This document shows, one piece after another, positions 1 to 8,576 of a stretch of DNA of 64,000 nt. Within the stretch, counting starts at the first letter, position 1, and every line of letters begins with the position of its first letter. Under the pieces are notes generated by a model that was not told where the DNA came from, did no database searches, and saw nothing but the letters and a program-made list of their open reading frames with translations. Origin of the DNA: SHWB01 sp050246875 (GTDB lineage Bacteria > Pseudomonadota > Alphaproteobacteria > UBA6615); NCBI GenBank assembly GCA_050246875.1, contig JBFWVF010000004.1, forward strand, positions 310,001 through 374,000. Reading direction: 5' to 3'. A program made the translations under genes and the position numbers.

Positions 1-503
1 TGCGCGAACGACGTCCACACCTTGCGGCCGTCGAGGCGCCAGCCGTCGCCGTCCCGCCTCGCGCGCGTGCGGATCGAGGCGAGATCGGAGCCCGAGTCCG
101 GCTCGCTCATGCCGATGCAAAAGTAGCTCTCGCCGCGCACGATGGGCGGCAGGTAGGTCTGCCGCTGCGCCTCGGTACCGAAGCGCAGGATCAGCGGGCC
201 GGACTGGCGCTCGGCGATCCAGTGCGCATGCACCGGTGCGCCGGCGGCCAGCAGTTCCTCGACGACCACGAAGCGATCGAGCGCCGTGCGTTCGTGGCCG
301 CCGTAATTCTTCGGCCAGGTCAACCCGAGGAAGCCGGCGGCGCCGAGCTTGCGGCTGAACCCGGCATCGAAGCCGGCCCAGGACCACGCCTTGAGTGCGC
401 GCGGGCGCGCCGCCAGTTCGGCGGCGATCAGCGCCCGGACACGCTGGCGCAGCGCCTCGGCCTCGGGCGGCAACGCGACCGGCTCGAACGAAAACCCTGC
501 CAT
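1..503 (-). CDS. Acyl-CoA dehydrogenase, N-terminal part (cut by window edge)
   Basis: The gene reads leftward from an ATG at 503 and is still open at base 1, giving 167 visible residues. The visible part matches the N-terminal half of FAD-dependent acyl-CoA dehydrogenases: helical N-terminal domain, a LGLTWPKNYGG segment around residues 58-68, and the flavin-contacting CIGMSEPDSGSDLAS strand near residues 130-145. These enzymes make the alpha,beta double bond of acyl-CoAs. The divergent neighbour is a crotonase, the usual next step, and the 83-base gap probably holds both promoters. Family assignment is firm; substrate cannot be told. Confidence 0.85.
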   Translation of the reverse strand, partial: MAGFSFEPVALPPEAEALRQRVRALIAAELAARPRALKAWSWAGFDAGFSRKLGAAGFLGLTWPKNYGGHERTALDRFVVVEELLAAGAPVHAHWIAERQSGPLILRFGTEAQRQTYLPPIVRGESYFCIGMSEPDSGSDLASIRTRARRDGDGWRLDGRKVWTSFA

Positions 504-586
504 GTTCCTCCCCTGCCCGACTGGCGAGCTTAGCGCCCCCGCCCCGGCCGTGCTAACAGGACCGGCCACTTCGCGGGGAGCCCAGC

Positions 587-1381
587 ATGTCCGATTTCTT
601 GCGCTATGAGCAGGACGGCGCCGTCGTCACGCTGACCATGAACCGGCCCGAGGAGCGCAACGCGCTGTCGGGCGGCGACCAGCACGACGCCTTCGTCGAC
701 GCCTGCGCGCGCATCGCCGCCGACCGCATGGTGGGCGCGGTGATCCTCACCGGCGCCGGCCCGGCCTTCTCCTCCGGCGGCAACGTCAAGGCCATGCGCG
801 ACCGCACCGGCCTGTCTGGCGGCACCCCGGCCGAGATCCGCGACAACTACCGCAACACGATCCACAGGATACCGCTGTCGCTGTGGAACCTCGACGTGCC
901 GACCATCGCCGCCGTCAACGGCCCGGCCATCGGCGCCGGCAACGATCTCGCCTGCATGTGCGACATCCGAATTGCTTCCGAGAACGCCGTGTTCGCGGAA
1001 AGCTTCGTCAAGCTCGGCATCATCCCCGGCGACGGCGGCGCCTGGCTGCTGCCGCGCGTCGTCGGCCTGTCGAAGGCGGCAGAGATGTCGTTCACCGGCG
1101 ACCCGGTGAAGGCCGACGAGGCGCTCGCCTGCGGCCTTGTCTCGCAGGTCGTGCCAGCGGGCGAACTGTTGAACGCCGCCCGCGCGCTCGCCGCGCGAAT
1201 CGTCGTCAACCCGATCCCGGCGCTCAGGCTCGCCAAGCGCCTGCTTCGCGAAGGCATGCACACGCGCCTCGACACGCTGCTGGAACTGTCCGGCGCCTTC
1301 CAGGCGCTGGCCCACCACACGCCCGAGCACGGCGCCGCCATCGAAGCGTTCGTCGCACGCATGGAAAGGAAGAAGGGATAG
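587..1381 (+). CDS. Enoyl-CoA hydratase/isomerase (crotonase) family protein
   Basis: 264 residues, full length for a single-domain crotonase. The oxyanion-hole strands are visible as SSGGNVKAM (about residues 62-70) and GPAIGAGNDLACMCD (about 110-124). In the catalytic segment the usual PE followed by GxxPGAGG is replaced by ESFVKLGIIPGDGG, so the second catalytic glutamate of hydratases seems to be absent and an Asp occupies the GDGG position. It may therefore be an isomerase or another crotonase reaction rather than a plain hydratase. It is divergent from an acyl-CoA dehydrogenase gene and ends in an intergenic region with an inverted pair of palindromic repeats. Confidence 0.85.
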   Translation: MSDFLRYEQDGAVVTLTMNRPEERNALSGGDQHDAFVDACARIAADRMVGAVILTGAGPAFSSGGNVKAMRDRTGLSGGTPAEIRDNYRNTIHRIPLSLWNLDVPTIAAVNGPAIGAGNDLACMCDIRIASENAVFAESFVKLGIIPGDGGAWLLPRVVGLSKAAEMSFTGDPVKADEALACGLVSQVVPAGELLNAARALAARIVVNPIPALRLAKRLLREGMHTRLDTLLELSGAFQALAHHTPEHGAAIEAFVARMERKKG

Positions 1382-1402
1382 ATCGCGCTGCTATTACCAG
1401 TT

Positions 1403-1435
1403 GCCCTCATCCTGAGCCTGTCGAAGGACGAGGGC
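1403..1435. repeat. REP-like palindrome, copy 1
   Basis: Imperfect palindrome built on CCTGAGCCTGTCGAAGGA with GCCCTC/GAGGGC ends. The same unit occurs inverted at 1464-1496 and again as an inverted pair at 17284-17313 and 17372-17400. Both pairs lie between convergent genes, as REP-type elements and bidirectional terminators often do. Confidence 0.75.
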
Positions 1436-1463
1436 GTCGCTGGGTCGACCGGACACGGTGACC

Positions 1464-1496
1464 GTCCCCATCCTTCGACAGGCTCAGGATGAGGAC
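1464..1496. repeat. REP-like palindrome, copy 2 (inverted to copy 1)
   Basis: Reverse-complement version of the unit at 1403-1435, with core TCCTTCGACAGGCTCAGGA. The two copies could pair into one long stem in RNA read from either side. Confidence 0.75.
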
Positions 1497-1530
1497 GGTG
1501 GGGGTCGCCTGTGACCAGGTCGGGCGGCCG

Positions 1531-2319
1531 TCAACCCCCGATCCCCCATGGCTTCGCCCAGCCGAGGCCGGCGGCGGTGTCGCCGCGCGGCCAGTACTCG
1601 GCGCCGACCCAGCCATCCCAGCCGAGGCGATCAAGCAATGCGAACAGGTATGGATAGTTGACCTCGTTGCCGTCGTCGGGCTCGTGCCGCTTTGGCACGC
1701 CGGCGATCTGAATGTGACCGACACCTGGCAGGTAACGCCGGACGCGGTTGGCAACGTCGCCCTCGACGATCTGCACGTGATAGAAGTCCATCTGCACCTT
1801 GAGGTTGGGCGCGCCGACGGCGGCGCAGATGGCGTGGCCCTGCGCCTGGGTGTTGACCGGATATCCGGGGTTGTCGCGCGGGTTGAGCGGCTCGATCAGC
1901 AGCGTCGCGCCCTGCTCGGCCGCCCGGGCGCAGGCATGGCGCAGATTGGCCACCAGCGTCTCGTGGCAGGCGAGCGGGTCGGCGCGCGGCGGCAGCAGGC
2001 CGTGCATGACGTGCAGGCGCGGGCAGCCGAGCACCTTCGCGTAGTGCAGGCCCAGCTCGACGGTCTCGCGGAACTCGGACTCGCGGCCGGGAATGCCCGC
2101 CATGCCGCGGTCGCCCTTCGCCCAGTCGCCCGGCGGCATGTTGATCAGCACCTGCTGGAGGCCATGCTCCTTCAGCTCCGAGGCGATGGCGCCGGCCGGC
2201 GTGTCGTAGGGAAACTGCACCTCGACGGCGCGGAAGCCGGCGCGCGCCGCCGCCGCGTGGCGGTCGAGGTAGGGCCGGTCGGAAAACAGCATCGTCACGT
2301 TGGCGGCGAAGCGCGGCAT
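1531..2319 (-). CDS. Hydroxypyruvate isomerase family TIM-barrel protein
   Basis: 262 residues, normal for the Hyi/OtnI group of the xylose-isomerase-like TIM barrels. Family marks are LIEPLNPRDNPGY (about residues 140-152, containing the metal-binding Glu), HIQIAGVPKRHEPDDGN (about 204-220) and GAEYWPRGDT near the C-terminus. Members isomerise hydroxypyruvate with tartronate semialdehyde or 2-oxo-tetronates. It is divergent from an RraA/HMG-aldolase-like gene 96 bases away, which fits a hydroxy-acid catabolic set, but the exact substrate is open. Confidence 0.85.
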   Translation of the reverse strand: MPRFAANVTMLFSDRPYLDRHAAAARAGFRAVEVQFPYDTPAGAIASELKEHGLQQVLINMPPGDWAKGDRGMAGIPGRESEFRETVELGLHYAKVLGCPRLHVMHGLLPPRADPLACHETLVANLRHACARAAEQGATLLIEPLNPRDNPGYPVNTQAQGHAICAAVGAPNLKVQMDFYHVQIVEGDVANRVRRYLPGVGHIQIAGVPKRHEPDDGNEVNYPYLFALLDRLGWDGWVGAEYWPRGDTAAGLGWAKPWGIGG

Positions 2320-2415
2320 CTTCCCCTCCCCTTGTCACGCGGCGATGGTAGCCTTGCGGCCGCCGCGTCGTCCCGGTCGGGATACGTGGCCACCGGGCCG
2401 GGAGAAAGCGTGCCG

Positions 2416-3123
2416 ATGTCCATGATCGACCAGTTGCGCGGCGTCACCACCGCGACTATCGCCCTGCAGCTGCTCAAGCGCGGCCTGCGGGCCGTCGCCA
2501 TGCACGGGCCGATGCCGCTGGTCGCCGGGCCCGGCATCCGCCTCGTCGGGCCGGCCTTCACGCTGCGCTACGTGCCGATGCGCGAGGACCTGTCGACGCC
2601 GGAGAGGCTCGGCCGGGCCGACAACGCCGGCCGGCGGGCGATGGAGGAAACGCCGCCCGGCGCGGTGCTGGTGATCGACGCGCGCGGCGTGACCTCCTCC
2701 GGCGTGATGGGCGACATTCTCGCCCTCCGGCTCAAGGTACGCGGGGTCGCCGGCGTCGTCACCGACGGTGCCGTGCGCGACGCCGAGGGCCTGGCGGCGA
2801 TCAACCTGCCGTGCTGGTGCGCCGGGGCGGCCGCGCCGGCCTCGATCGGCGGCCACTACGCCGCCGATACCGGCGGCGTCATCGCCTGCGGCGGCGTCGC
2901 CGTGGTGCCCGGCGACATCGTCGTCGCCGACGGTGACGGTGTCGTCGTCATTCCGCAGGCGCTGGCCGAGGAGGTGGCGCGCGACGGCGCCGAGCAGGAG
3001 CGGCTCGAGCGCTTCATCCACCGCCGCATCGCCTCCGGCCGGCCTCTGCCTGGCACCTACCCGCCGAACGAGGAGACGCTGGCGGACTACCGCGCGTGGC
3101 TGGCAGCCGGGGAGCCTGACTAG
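2416..3123 (+). CDS. RraA-like family protein
   Basis: 235 residues from the ATG at 2416, preceded by GGAGA at 2401-2405; the same frame is open far upstream but nothing before this start looks coding. The core holds the RraA/aldolase signature: VLVIDARGVTSSGVMGDI, then LKVRGVAGVVTDGAVRD (about residues 92-130). The family contains RNase E inhibitors and also metal-dependent 4-hydroxy-4-methyl-2-oxoglutarate-type aldolases. With a hydroxypyruvate-isomerase-like neighbour the aldolase/decarboxylase role seems the more likely. The 3' end lies 6 bases from the convergent OsmC gene. Confidence 0.8.
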   Translation: MSMIDQLRGVTTATIALQLLKRGLRAVAMHGPMPLVAGPGIRLVGPAFTLRYVPMREDLSTPERLGRADNAGRRAMEETPPGAVLVIDARGVTSSGVMGDILALRLKVRGVAGVVTDGAVRDAEGLAAINLPCWCAGAAAPASIGGHYAADTGGVIACGGVAVVPGDIVVADGDGVVVIPQALAEEVARDGAEQERLERFIHRRIASGRPLPGTYPPNEETLADYRAWLAAGEPD

Positions 3124-3129
3124 CCGGGG

Positions 3130-3621
3130 CTAGACGTCGAGCCAGCCCTCTTCCGTCTTCAGGCGGTGGGCGATGGTATTCGGGCGCGACAGGGTCTGCT
3201 CGATGAAGCAGGCCTGCTTCGATACGTCGATCAGCCTGACGATGTCCTCGCGCGGCGCGTCGCTGTCGATCTCGATGTCGAACGAGAATCCGACCGGGGC
3301 AGTGACGTAGGGATCGCGTCCCTTCTGCGTCAGTTCCCACTCGCAGCGGCAATACACTTCGAGGTCCTTGAGGTCGATGCGCAGCCGCTTGGCGAAGACG
3401 CGGATCTGCGTCATCAGGCAGCTTGCGAGACCGGCGACGAAATAGGCGATGGGCAGCGGGGCCGTGCCGTCGCCGCCGTGGAAACCGTATTCGTCGGACG
3501 CCATTTCCCAGGAGTGTTCCTCGGGATCGGTGACGCGCACGACCATCTCGTTGCGCATCTTGCCGGTGATGGAGCCGCTGGCGTCGAAAACGACGCGGCG
3601 CCTGATGACTTCGTCGGCCAT
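3130..3621 (-). CDS. OsmC family protein
   Basis: 163 residues from the ATG at 3621. The frame stays open upstream to 3786, but homologous sequence begins at MADEVIRRR. OsmC/Ohr fold features are a hydrophobic central helix with the conserved Cys (YFVAGLASCLMTQ, Cys about residue 69) and a late Cys (SKQACFIEQTL, about 139), the two redox positions of thiol peroxidases in the family. It could reduce organic peroxides, but many OsmC-like proteins have unknown substrates. Divergent from the SDR cluster. Confidence 0.8.
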   Translation of the reverse strand: MADEVIRRRVVFDASGSITGKMRNEMVVRVTDPEEHSWEMASDEYGFHGGDGTAPLPIAYFVAGLASCLMTQIRVFAKRLRIDLKDLEVYCRCEWELTQKGRDPYVTAPVGFSFDIEIDSDAPREDIVRLIDVSKQACFIEQTLSRPNTIAHRLKTEEGWLDV

Positions 3622-3815
3622 GTGAGTCCCCGTGTTCGAGCTTCGGCGGGCGACGCTACGGGCCGGCGCCGGCACGTGCAACCATCCGTCCCGGGCATAA
3701 TGCCTGTGCAACCCCGTCAAGGCTCGCCCGCGCCGCCGTTGCCCGGCCCGATGGCACGGGCTAAGCAGGCCCGCGTCGCGCGGCAAATGACCCGCCGCTC
3801 CGGGAGAGAATGCGG

Positions 3816-4553
3816 ATGGCCAGCAAGGTTCTCGTCGTCACTGGCGGCGGGCGCGGTATTGGCGCCGAAACATGCGTCCTCGCGGCGCGGCGCGGCTGGG
3901 ACGTCTGCGTCAACTACGCGATCAACGCAACGCGTGCCGAGGAAACCGTCGCGCGCTGCCGCGACGCCGGCGCGCGCGCCGTCGCCGTGCAGGCCGACGT
4001 GGCCAGTGAGACGGACGTGGCGCGGCTGTTCGCGGCGGCCGACGAACTGGGCCCGCTCGGCGGCCTCGTCAATTCCGCCGCCGATACCGGCCCGCGTGGC
4101 CGCCTCGAGGATCTCGACGACGTGGCCGGCGTCGAGCGTGTGCTGGCCGTCAACGTCATCGGCACGCTGCTGTGCTGCCGCGCCGCCGTGCGCCGCATGT
4201 CGACGCGCTTCGGCGGCAACGGCGGTGCCATCGTCAACCTGTCCTCGGCCGCCGCGCGCATGGGCGCGGCCGGCGTCTGGATCGGCTACGCCGGTTCGAA
4301 GGGCGCGGTCGACACCATCACCTGGGGGCTGGCGCAGGAGGTTGCCGCCGACGGCATTCGCGTCAACGCCGTCAGTCCGGGCATCATCGACACCGAGATG
4401 CAGCCGCGCGACCGGCTCACCTCGGGCATCGCGACCGTGCCGCTGGGCCGTGCCGGCGAGGCGGACGAAGTCGCCGCCGCGATCCTGTTCCTGCTGTCGG
4501 GCGATGCGTCCTACATTGCCGGCGCCAAGCTGGAAGTCGGCGGCGGCCGCTGA
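3816..4553 (+). CDS. Short-chain dehydrogenase/reductase, first of three paralogues
   Basis: 245 residues. An ATG at 3810 is in frame, but GGGAGAG at 3802-3808 is correctly spaced only for the ATG at 3816, which also gives the same MAxK start as the two paralogues. Classical SDR marks: TGGGRGIG nucleotide loop (about residues 9-16), a catalytic Ser in VNLSS (about 141) and YxxxK as YAGSK (about 156-160), then the SPGIIDTEM segment. The nearest family is 3-oxoacyl-ACP-reductase-like; the substrate is unknown. The second copy starts 10 bases after its stop. Confidence 0.85.
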   Translation: MASKVLVVTGGGRGIGAETCVLAARRGWDVCVNYAINATRAEETVARCRDAGARAVAVQADVASETDVARLFAAADELGPLGGLVNSAADTGPRGRLEDLDDVAGVERVLAVNVIGTLLCCRAAVRRMSTRFGGNGGAIVNLSSAAARMGAAGVWIGYAGSKGAVDTITWGLAQEVAADGIRVNAVSPGIIDTEMQPRDRLTSGIATVPLGRAGEADEVAAAILFLLSGDASYIAGAKLEVGGGR

Positions 4554-4563
4554 GGAGGAAACG

Positions 4564-5304
4564 ATGGCGCGGAAAATCCTGCTCGTCACCGGCGCCTCGC
4601 GCGGCATCGGCCACGCCACCGCCGTCGCCGCAGCGGCCGAAGGCTGGGACGTCTGCGTCAACTATGCCGCAAGCCCTGCCCGCGCCGATGCCACCGTCGA
4701 GCGATGCCGCGCGGCCGGCGCGCGCGCCGTCGCGGTGCAGGCCGACGTCTCCCGCGAGGCCGACGTAGCCCGCCTGTTCGCGACCTGCGACAGCGAACTC
4801 GGCACGGTCAACGGCCTCGTCAACTGCGCCGCCGTGATCGGCCCGCGCGGCCGCTTCGATGCCCTGACCGACATGTCCGGCGTGCTCGCCATGTGGCAGC
4901 TCAACGTCGCCGGCACCTTCATGTGCTGCCGCGAGGCGGTGCGGCGCATGTCGACGCGCTTCGGCGGCCGGGGCGGCGCCATCGTCAACGTCTCGTCGTC
5001 GGCCGTCGCCTGGGGCTCTTCGGAGGTCGCCGTCGGCTATGGCGCCTCGAAGGCCGCCATCGACACCTTCACGCTCGGACTGGGCCGCGAGGTCGCCGCC
5101 GACGGCATCCGCGTCAACGCGCTGGTACCCGGCATCATCGACACGGAAATGCAGCCGCCCGGCCGCATCGCCGAGATCGGCCCGACCCTGCCGATGGGCC
5201 GTGCGGGCAAGGCCGAGGAAATCGCCGCCGGCATACTGTTTCTTCTCTCCGACGCTGCGTCCTACATTGCCGGCGCGCGCCTCGCGGTGCACGGCGCGAA
5301 GTGA
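4564..5304 (+). CDS. Short-chain dehydrogenase/reductase, second paralogue
   Basis: 246 residues with AGGAGG overlapping the end of the previous gene. It has TGASRGIG, catalytic Ser in VNVSSS and YGASK. The stretches around the MSTRFGG motif and VPGIIDTEMQPP are nearly the same as in its neighbours, so the three genes come from tandem duplication. In this copy the NAA-type motif is NCAA, while the third copy has ISAG, suggesting divergence of the active-site surroundings. Confidence 0.85.
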   Translation: MARKILLVTGASRGIGHATAVAAAAEGWDVCVNYAASPARADATVERCRAAGARAVAVQADVSREADVARLFATCDSELGTVNGLVNCAAVIGPRGRFDALTDMSGVLAMWQLNVAGTFMCCREAVRRMSTRFGGRGGAIVNVSSSAVAWGSSEVAVGYGASKAAIDTFTLGLGREVAADGIRVNALVPGIIDTEMQPPGRIAEIGPTLPMGRAGKAEEIAAGILFLLSDAASYIAGARLAVHGAK

Positions 5305-5355
5305 CGACAGACCGGCTCCGGGGGGCGGAGCCGGCGACAATCCACGGAGGACGGC

Positions 5356-6096
5356 ATGGCCAACAAGATTCTGCTCATCACCGGCGGTGGGCGCGGCATC
5401 GGCCACTGCACGGCGGTGCTCGCCGCGCAGCGCGGCTGGGACGTCTGCGTCAACTACCTGTCGAACAGCGCGCGCGCCGACCAGACCGTGGACCTGGTGA
5501 GGAAGCACGGCGCGCGCGGCCTCGCGGTGCAGGCCGACGTGTCGAAGGAAGCCGACATCGTGCGCCTGTTCGAGACCTGCGACCGCGAGCTCGGACGCCT
5601 CGACGGGCTGGTCATCTCGGCCGGCATCGTCGGCCCGCGCGGACGCATCGACGAACTGACCGACGTCGCCGGCCTGGAAGAGCTCTGGACGCTGAATATC
5701 ACCTCGACGCTGCTGTGCTCGCGCGAGGCCATCCGCCGCATGTCGACCAGGCACGGCGGCAAGGGCGGCGCCATCGTCAACCTGTCATCCGCCGCCGCGC
5801 ATATCGGCACGCCGGGCGTCTCGGTGCCCTATGCCGCCTCCAAGGCCGCGGTCGACGCCATCACCTGGGGGCTCGGCCAGGAAGTCGCCGCCGAAGGCAT
5901 CCGCGTGAACTCGGTGAGCCCCGGCGTCATCGACACCGAAATCCAGCCGCCGGGCCGCGTCGCCGAGATGGGTCCGAAGCTGCCGATGCGCCGCGCCGGC
6001 CAGCCCGAGGAGGTCGCCGCGCCGATCCTCTTCCTGCTGTCGGAGGATTCGTCCTACATCGCCGCCGCCAAGCTGCACGTGTCGGGCGCGCGCTGA
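5356..6096 (+). CDS. Short-chain dehydrogenase/reductase, third paralogue
   Basis: 246 residues, starting after a clear GGAGG-type site. TGGGRGIG, catalytic Ser in VNLSS and YAASK are intact. A 51-base gap separates it from the second copy. Its stop lies 9 bases from the end of a convergent aldo/keto reductase gene. NAD(P)-dependent oxidoreductase; substrate not predictable. The three-gene run may act on related substrates. Confidence 0.85.
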   Translation: MANKILLITGGGRGIGHCTAVLAAQRGWDVCVNYLSNSARADQTVDLVRKHGARGLAVQADVSKEADIVRLFETCDRELGRLDGLVISAGIVGPRGRIDELTDVAGLEELWTLNITSTLLCSREAIRRMSTRHGGKGGAIVNLSSAAAHIGTPGVSVPYAASKAAVDAITWGLGQEVAAEGIRVNSVSPGVIDTEIQPPGRVAEMGPKLPMRRAGQPEEVAAPILFLLSEDSSYIAAAKLHVSGAR

Positions 6097-6105
6097 TGCC
6101 CGCGC

Positions 6106-7098
6106 TCAGACGGCGCGGTCGACCATGGCCATCATGAAGTCGCTGTAGCGCGGCCCGGCGGCGGCGCCGCGCGGCATCGCCTCGGCGAGCTGCGCCAGCG
6201 TCGCCGCCGACAGGGTCTTTTCCGTCGCAGCGATGTTGGCCTCCAGGTTGGCGATGCGCGTGGTGCCCGGGATGGGCACGATGTCGTCGCCCTGCGCCAG
6301 CACCCAGGCCAGCGCCAGTTGCGGCAACGTCATGCCGAGGCGGTCGGCGATCTTGCGGACCGCCTCGACGACGGCGAGGTTGGCCTCGAAGTTGCCCGGC
6401 TGGAAGCGTGGATCGGTGCGGCGGAAGTCGTCGGCGCCGAGCTGGTCGGCACGTTTCGCGCCGCCGGTGAAGAAGCCGCGGCCGAGCGGGCTGTAGGCGA
6501 CGAAGCCGATGCCGAGGCGGCGGCAGGCTGGCAGTATCTCGGGTTCGCAGTCGCGTTCCCACAGCGAGTACTCGGTCTGCAGCGCGCTGATCGGATGCAC
6601 GGCATGGGCACGCGCCAGCGTCGCCGGGCTCGCTTCCGACAGGCCGAGCCAGCGCACCTTCCCCGCCTTCACGAGGTCGGCCATCGTGCCGACGACATCC
6701 TCGATCGGTACACGCGTGTCGACGCGGTGCTGGTAGAGCAGATCGATGTGGTCGATGCCGAGCCGCTTGAGCGAGGCGTCGCACACGGCGCGGATGCGCG
6801 CGGGATTGCTGTCGGCGGCGCCGACCTTGCCCTCGGGCGAGATGTCGCGGCCGAACTTGGTGGCGATCGTCACCTTGTCGCGCCGGCCCCTCACCGCCTT
6901 GCCGACAAGGATCTCGTTGGTCCACGGCCCATAGACCTCGGCCGTGTCGAGGTGGTCGATGCCGACATCGATGGCGTGATGGACGGTGGCGATGGCCTGC
7001 TTCTCGTCCGGCGCGCCATAGGCCCAGGTCAGACCCATGCAGCCGAGACCGATGATCGAGGTTTCCAGCCCCTGCGTACCGAGTTTCCGTCGCTGCAT
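6106..7098 (-). CDS. Aldo/keto reductase
   Basis: 330 residues from the ATG at 7098; the open frame extends to 7566 but homology starts at MQRRKLGTQG. The AKR tetrad is visible: Asp and Tyr in LDTAEVYG (about residues 50-57), Lys in ATKFG (about 79-83) and His in LLYQHR (about 116-121). The C-terminal NADPH-binding segment reads IPIPGTTRIANLEAN with small variation. Closest to the YakC/Tas-like group that reduces aldehydes and ketones with NADPH. Last gene of a leftward series with the dehydrogenase upstream of it. Confidence 0.88.
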   Translation of the reverse strand: MQRRKLGTQGLETSIIGLGCMGLTWAYGAPDEKQAIATVHHAIDVGIDHLDTAEVYGPWTNEILVGKAVRGRRDKVTIATKFGRDISPEGKVGAADSNPARIRAVCDASLKRLGIDHIDLLYQHRVDTRVPIEDVVGTMADLVKAGKVRWLGLSEASPATLARAHAVHPISALQTEYSLWERDCEPEILPACRRLGIGFVAYSPLGRGFFTGGAKRADQLGADDFRRTDPRFQPGNFEANLAVVEAVRKIADRLGMTLPQLALAWVLAQGDDIVPIPGTTRIANLEANIAATEKTLSAATLAQLAEAMPRGAAAGPRYSDFMMAMVDRAV

Positions 7099-7202
7099 TC
7101 CCGCCCCCGTCGATGGCCGGACGCGCGCCGGCCTTGCGCGCGGATTTTTGCATCCGCCGGCGCACGCCGCCAGCGTGGGCACAACCGGCGCGCGTGGGAC
7201 GC

Positions 7203-8216
7203 TCAGATCTCGACGCAGACCTTGCCGAAATGCCGGCCGGCGCGCAGCCACTCCAGCGCGGCACGGATCTCGGTCAGCGGGAAGACGCGATCGACGGCAG
7301 GCCTGAGTCCGGCCAGCGCAATGGCACGCGCCATCGCCTCGACCTCGCGGCGGCTGCCGCAGGTCACACCCTGCAGGCGGACGTTCTGCGTCACCACCCG
7401 GCCGAGCGGTACTTCGGCGGCGGCGCCGGCAAGCACGCCGATCAGCGACAGCGTGCCGCCGACACGCACCGCCCGCAGCGACTGCTCCAGCGTCCCGCCG
7501 CCGCCCAGTTCGACGATGTGATCGACGCCGCGTCCGCCGGTGACGGCGCGGGCCGGGCGCGACCATTCCGGCGTCGTCGCGTAGTTGATCGCATGGTCAG
7601 CGCCGAGCGCGCGCGCCTTCGCCAGCTTCTCGTCCGACGAGGAGGTGACGATCACCTCGGCGCCAGCGAGCTTGGCGAACTGCAACGCGAACAGCGAGAC
7701 GCCGCCGGTGCCCTGCGTCAGCACGACATCGCCCGGCGCGACCCGGCCCTGCGTGACGATGGCGCTCCAGGCGGTGATCGCCGCCACCGGCAGCGTCGCC
7801 GCCTCGACGAAGGACAGCCCGTCGGGCATGGCGACGAGGCCGCGCTCGGGAAACAGCCGCAGTTCGCACCCGACGCCGTCGAGCGTGCCGCCGAGCGTGT
7901 CGGCCATGGCCTCCGCCGTAAGGCCGCCATCGAGCCAGTCGGGAAAGAGGACGCCGAAGACACGGTCGCCCGCCCGGAACCGGGTCACGCCGACGCCCAC
8001 CGACACCACCTCACCGGCACCGTCGGACAGCAGGGTCAGGTTGGCCGTGCGCTGGCGGCGGCCGTAGCCGCCCTCCGCCGTCACCAGATCGCGGTAGTTG
8101 AGCGAGGCGGCGCGCAGGCGCACCAGCACCTCGCCCGGCCCCGGCGCGGCGGGGTCGGGGACATCGACCACGGCGAGGTTGTCGATGCCGACCGCGCCCA
8201 GAACCGCCGCCTTCAT
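7203..8216 (-). CDS. NAD(P)-dependent alcohol dehydrogenase, quinone-oxidoreductase type (zinc-independent)
   Basis: 337 residues of the medium-chain dehydrogenase family. The GroES-like N-terminal domain has SLNYRDL, and the Rossmann domain has the TGGVSLFALQFAK nucleotide loop (about residues 168-180). The structural and catalytic zinc cysteines are missing, which places it with zinc-independent reductases. Its ATG overlaps the stop of the upstream small coiled-coil gene by 4 bases (ATGA), so the two are probably translationally coupled. Confidence 0.85.
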   Translation of the reverse strand: MKAAVLGAVGIDNLAVVDVPDPAAPGPGEVLVRLRAASLNYRDLVTAEGGYGRRQRTANLTLLSDGAGEVVSVGVGVTRFRAGDRVFGVLFPDWLDGGLTAEAMADTLGGTLDGVGCELRLFPERGLVAMPDGLSFVEAATLPVAAITAWSAIVTQGRVAPGDVVLTQGTGGVSLFALQFAKLAGAEVIVTSSSDEKLAKARALGADHAINYATTPEWSRPARAVTGGRGVDHIVELGGGGTLEQSLRAVRVGGTLSLIGVLAGAAAEVPLGRVVTQNVRLQGVTCGSRREVEAMARAIALAGLRPAVDRVFPLTEIRAALEWLRAGRHFGKVCVEI

Positions 8217-8542
8217 GCTGTTCCCCTGCCTGTCCGCCGCCGGCCGAGCACGACGACGAGCTGGCCGACCGCTCCGGCCAGCGCGCGGTAGCGGCGCTCG
8301 CTCGCGGCAAGGCGGCGGGCCGTCTCGCTCTCGTCGGCGATGGCGACGGGCTTCTGCGCCGCCGCGTTCGCCACCAGCCGGTCGATCGTCGCCTGCATCT
8401 GCTGGCGCAAAACTTGCTCGCGCTCCGCCTGCTCGAACAAGCGCTCGACGCGCGCCTCAAGACGGTCGCGTTCGCGCAGCAGGCGCGTCAGCTCGGCGCG
8501 CTGCAGTTCGACGATCGCTTCCAGCGTTTCGACGGTGGCCAC
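8213..8542 (-). CDS. Small coiled-coil protein, function unknown
   Basis: 109 residues if started at the GTG at 8542, preceded by GGGAG; an in-frame ATG at 8593 would overlap the upstream gene. Residues about 3-55 are a charged heptad-like stretch (LEAIVELQRAELTRLLRERD and following) that should form a coiled coil. The C-terminus is Arg-rich after a short hydrophobic stretch. It lies 34 bases after the TPR-glycosyltransferase gene and overlaps the next gene by 4 bases, so it belongs to the operon. I do not recognise a family. Confidence 0.55.
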   Translation of the reverse strand: MATVETLEAIVELQRAELTRLLRERDRLEARVERLFEQAEREQVLRQQMQATIDRLVANAAAQKPVAIADESETARRLAASERRYRALAGAVGQLVVVLGRRRTGRGTA

Positions 8543-8576
8543 GACGGCACTCTCCCGAGTCGTCGTGGCGATTGTA

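Noticed and set aside
1489..2415. Long upstream extension in the frame of the RraA-like gene
   Set aside because: It runs antisense through the hydroxypyruvate-isomerase-like gene and has no homology. The RraA start at 2416 has a proper ribosome-binding site.
3166..5304. 712-codon plus-strand frame
   Set aside because: Only its 3' part (from 4564) is the second SDR. The rest is antisense to OsmC or out of frame in the first SDR.
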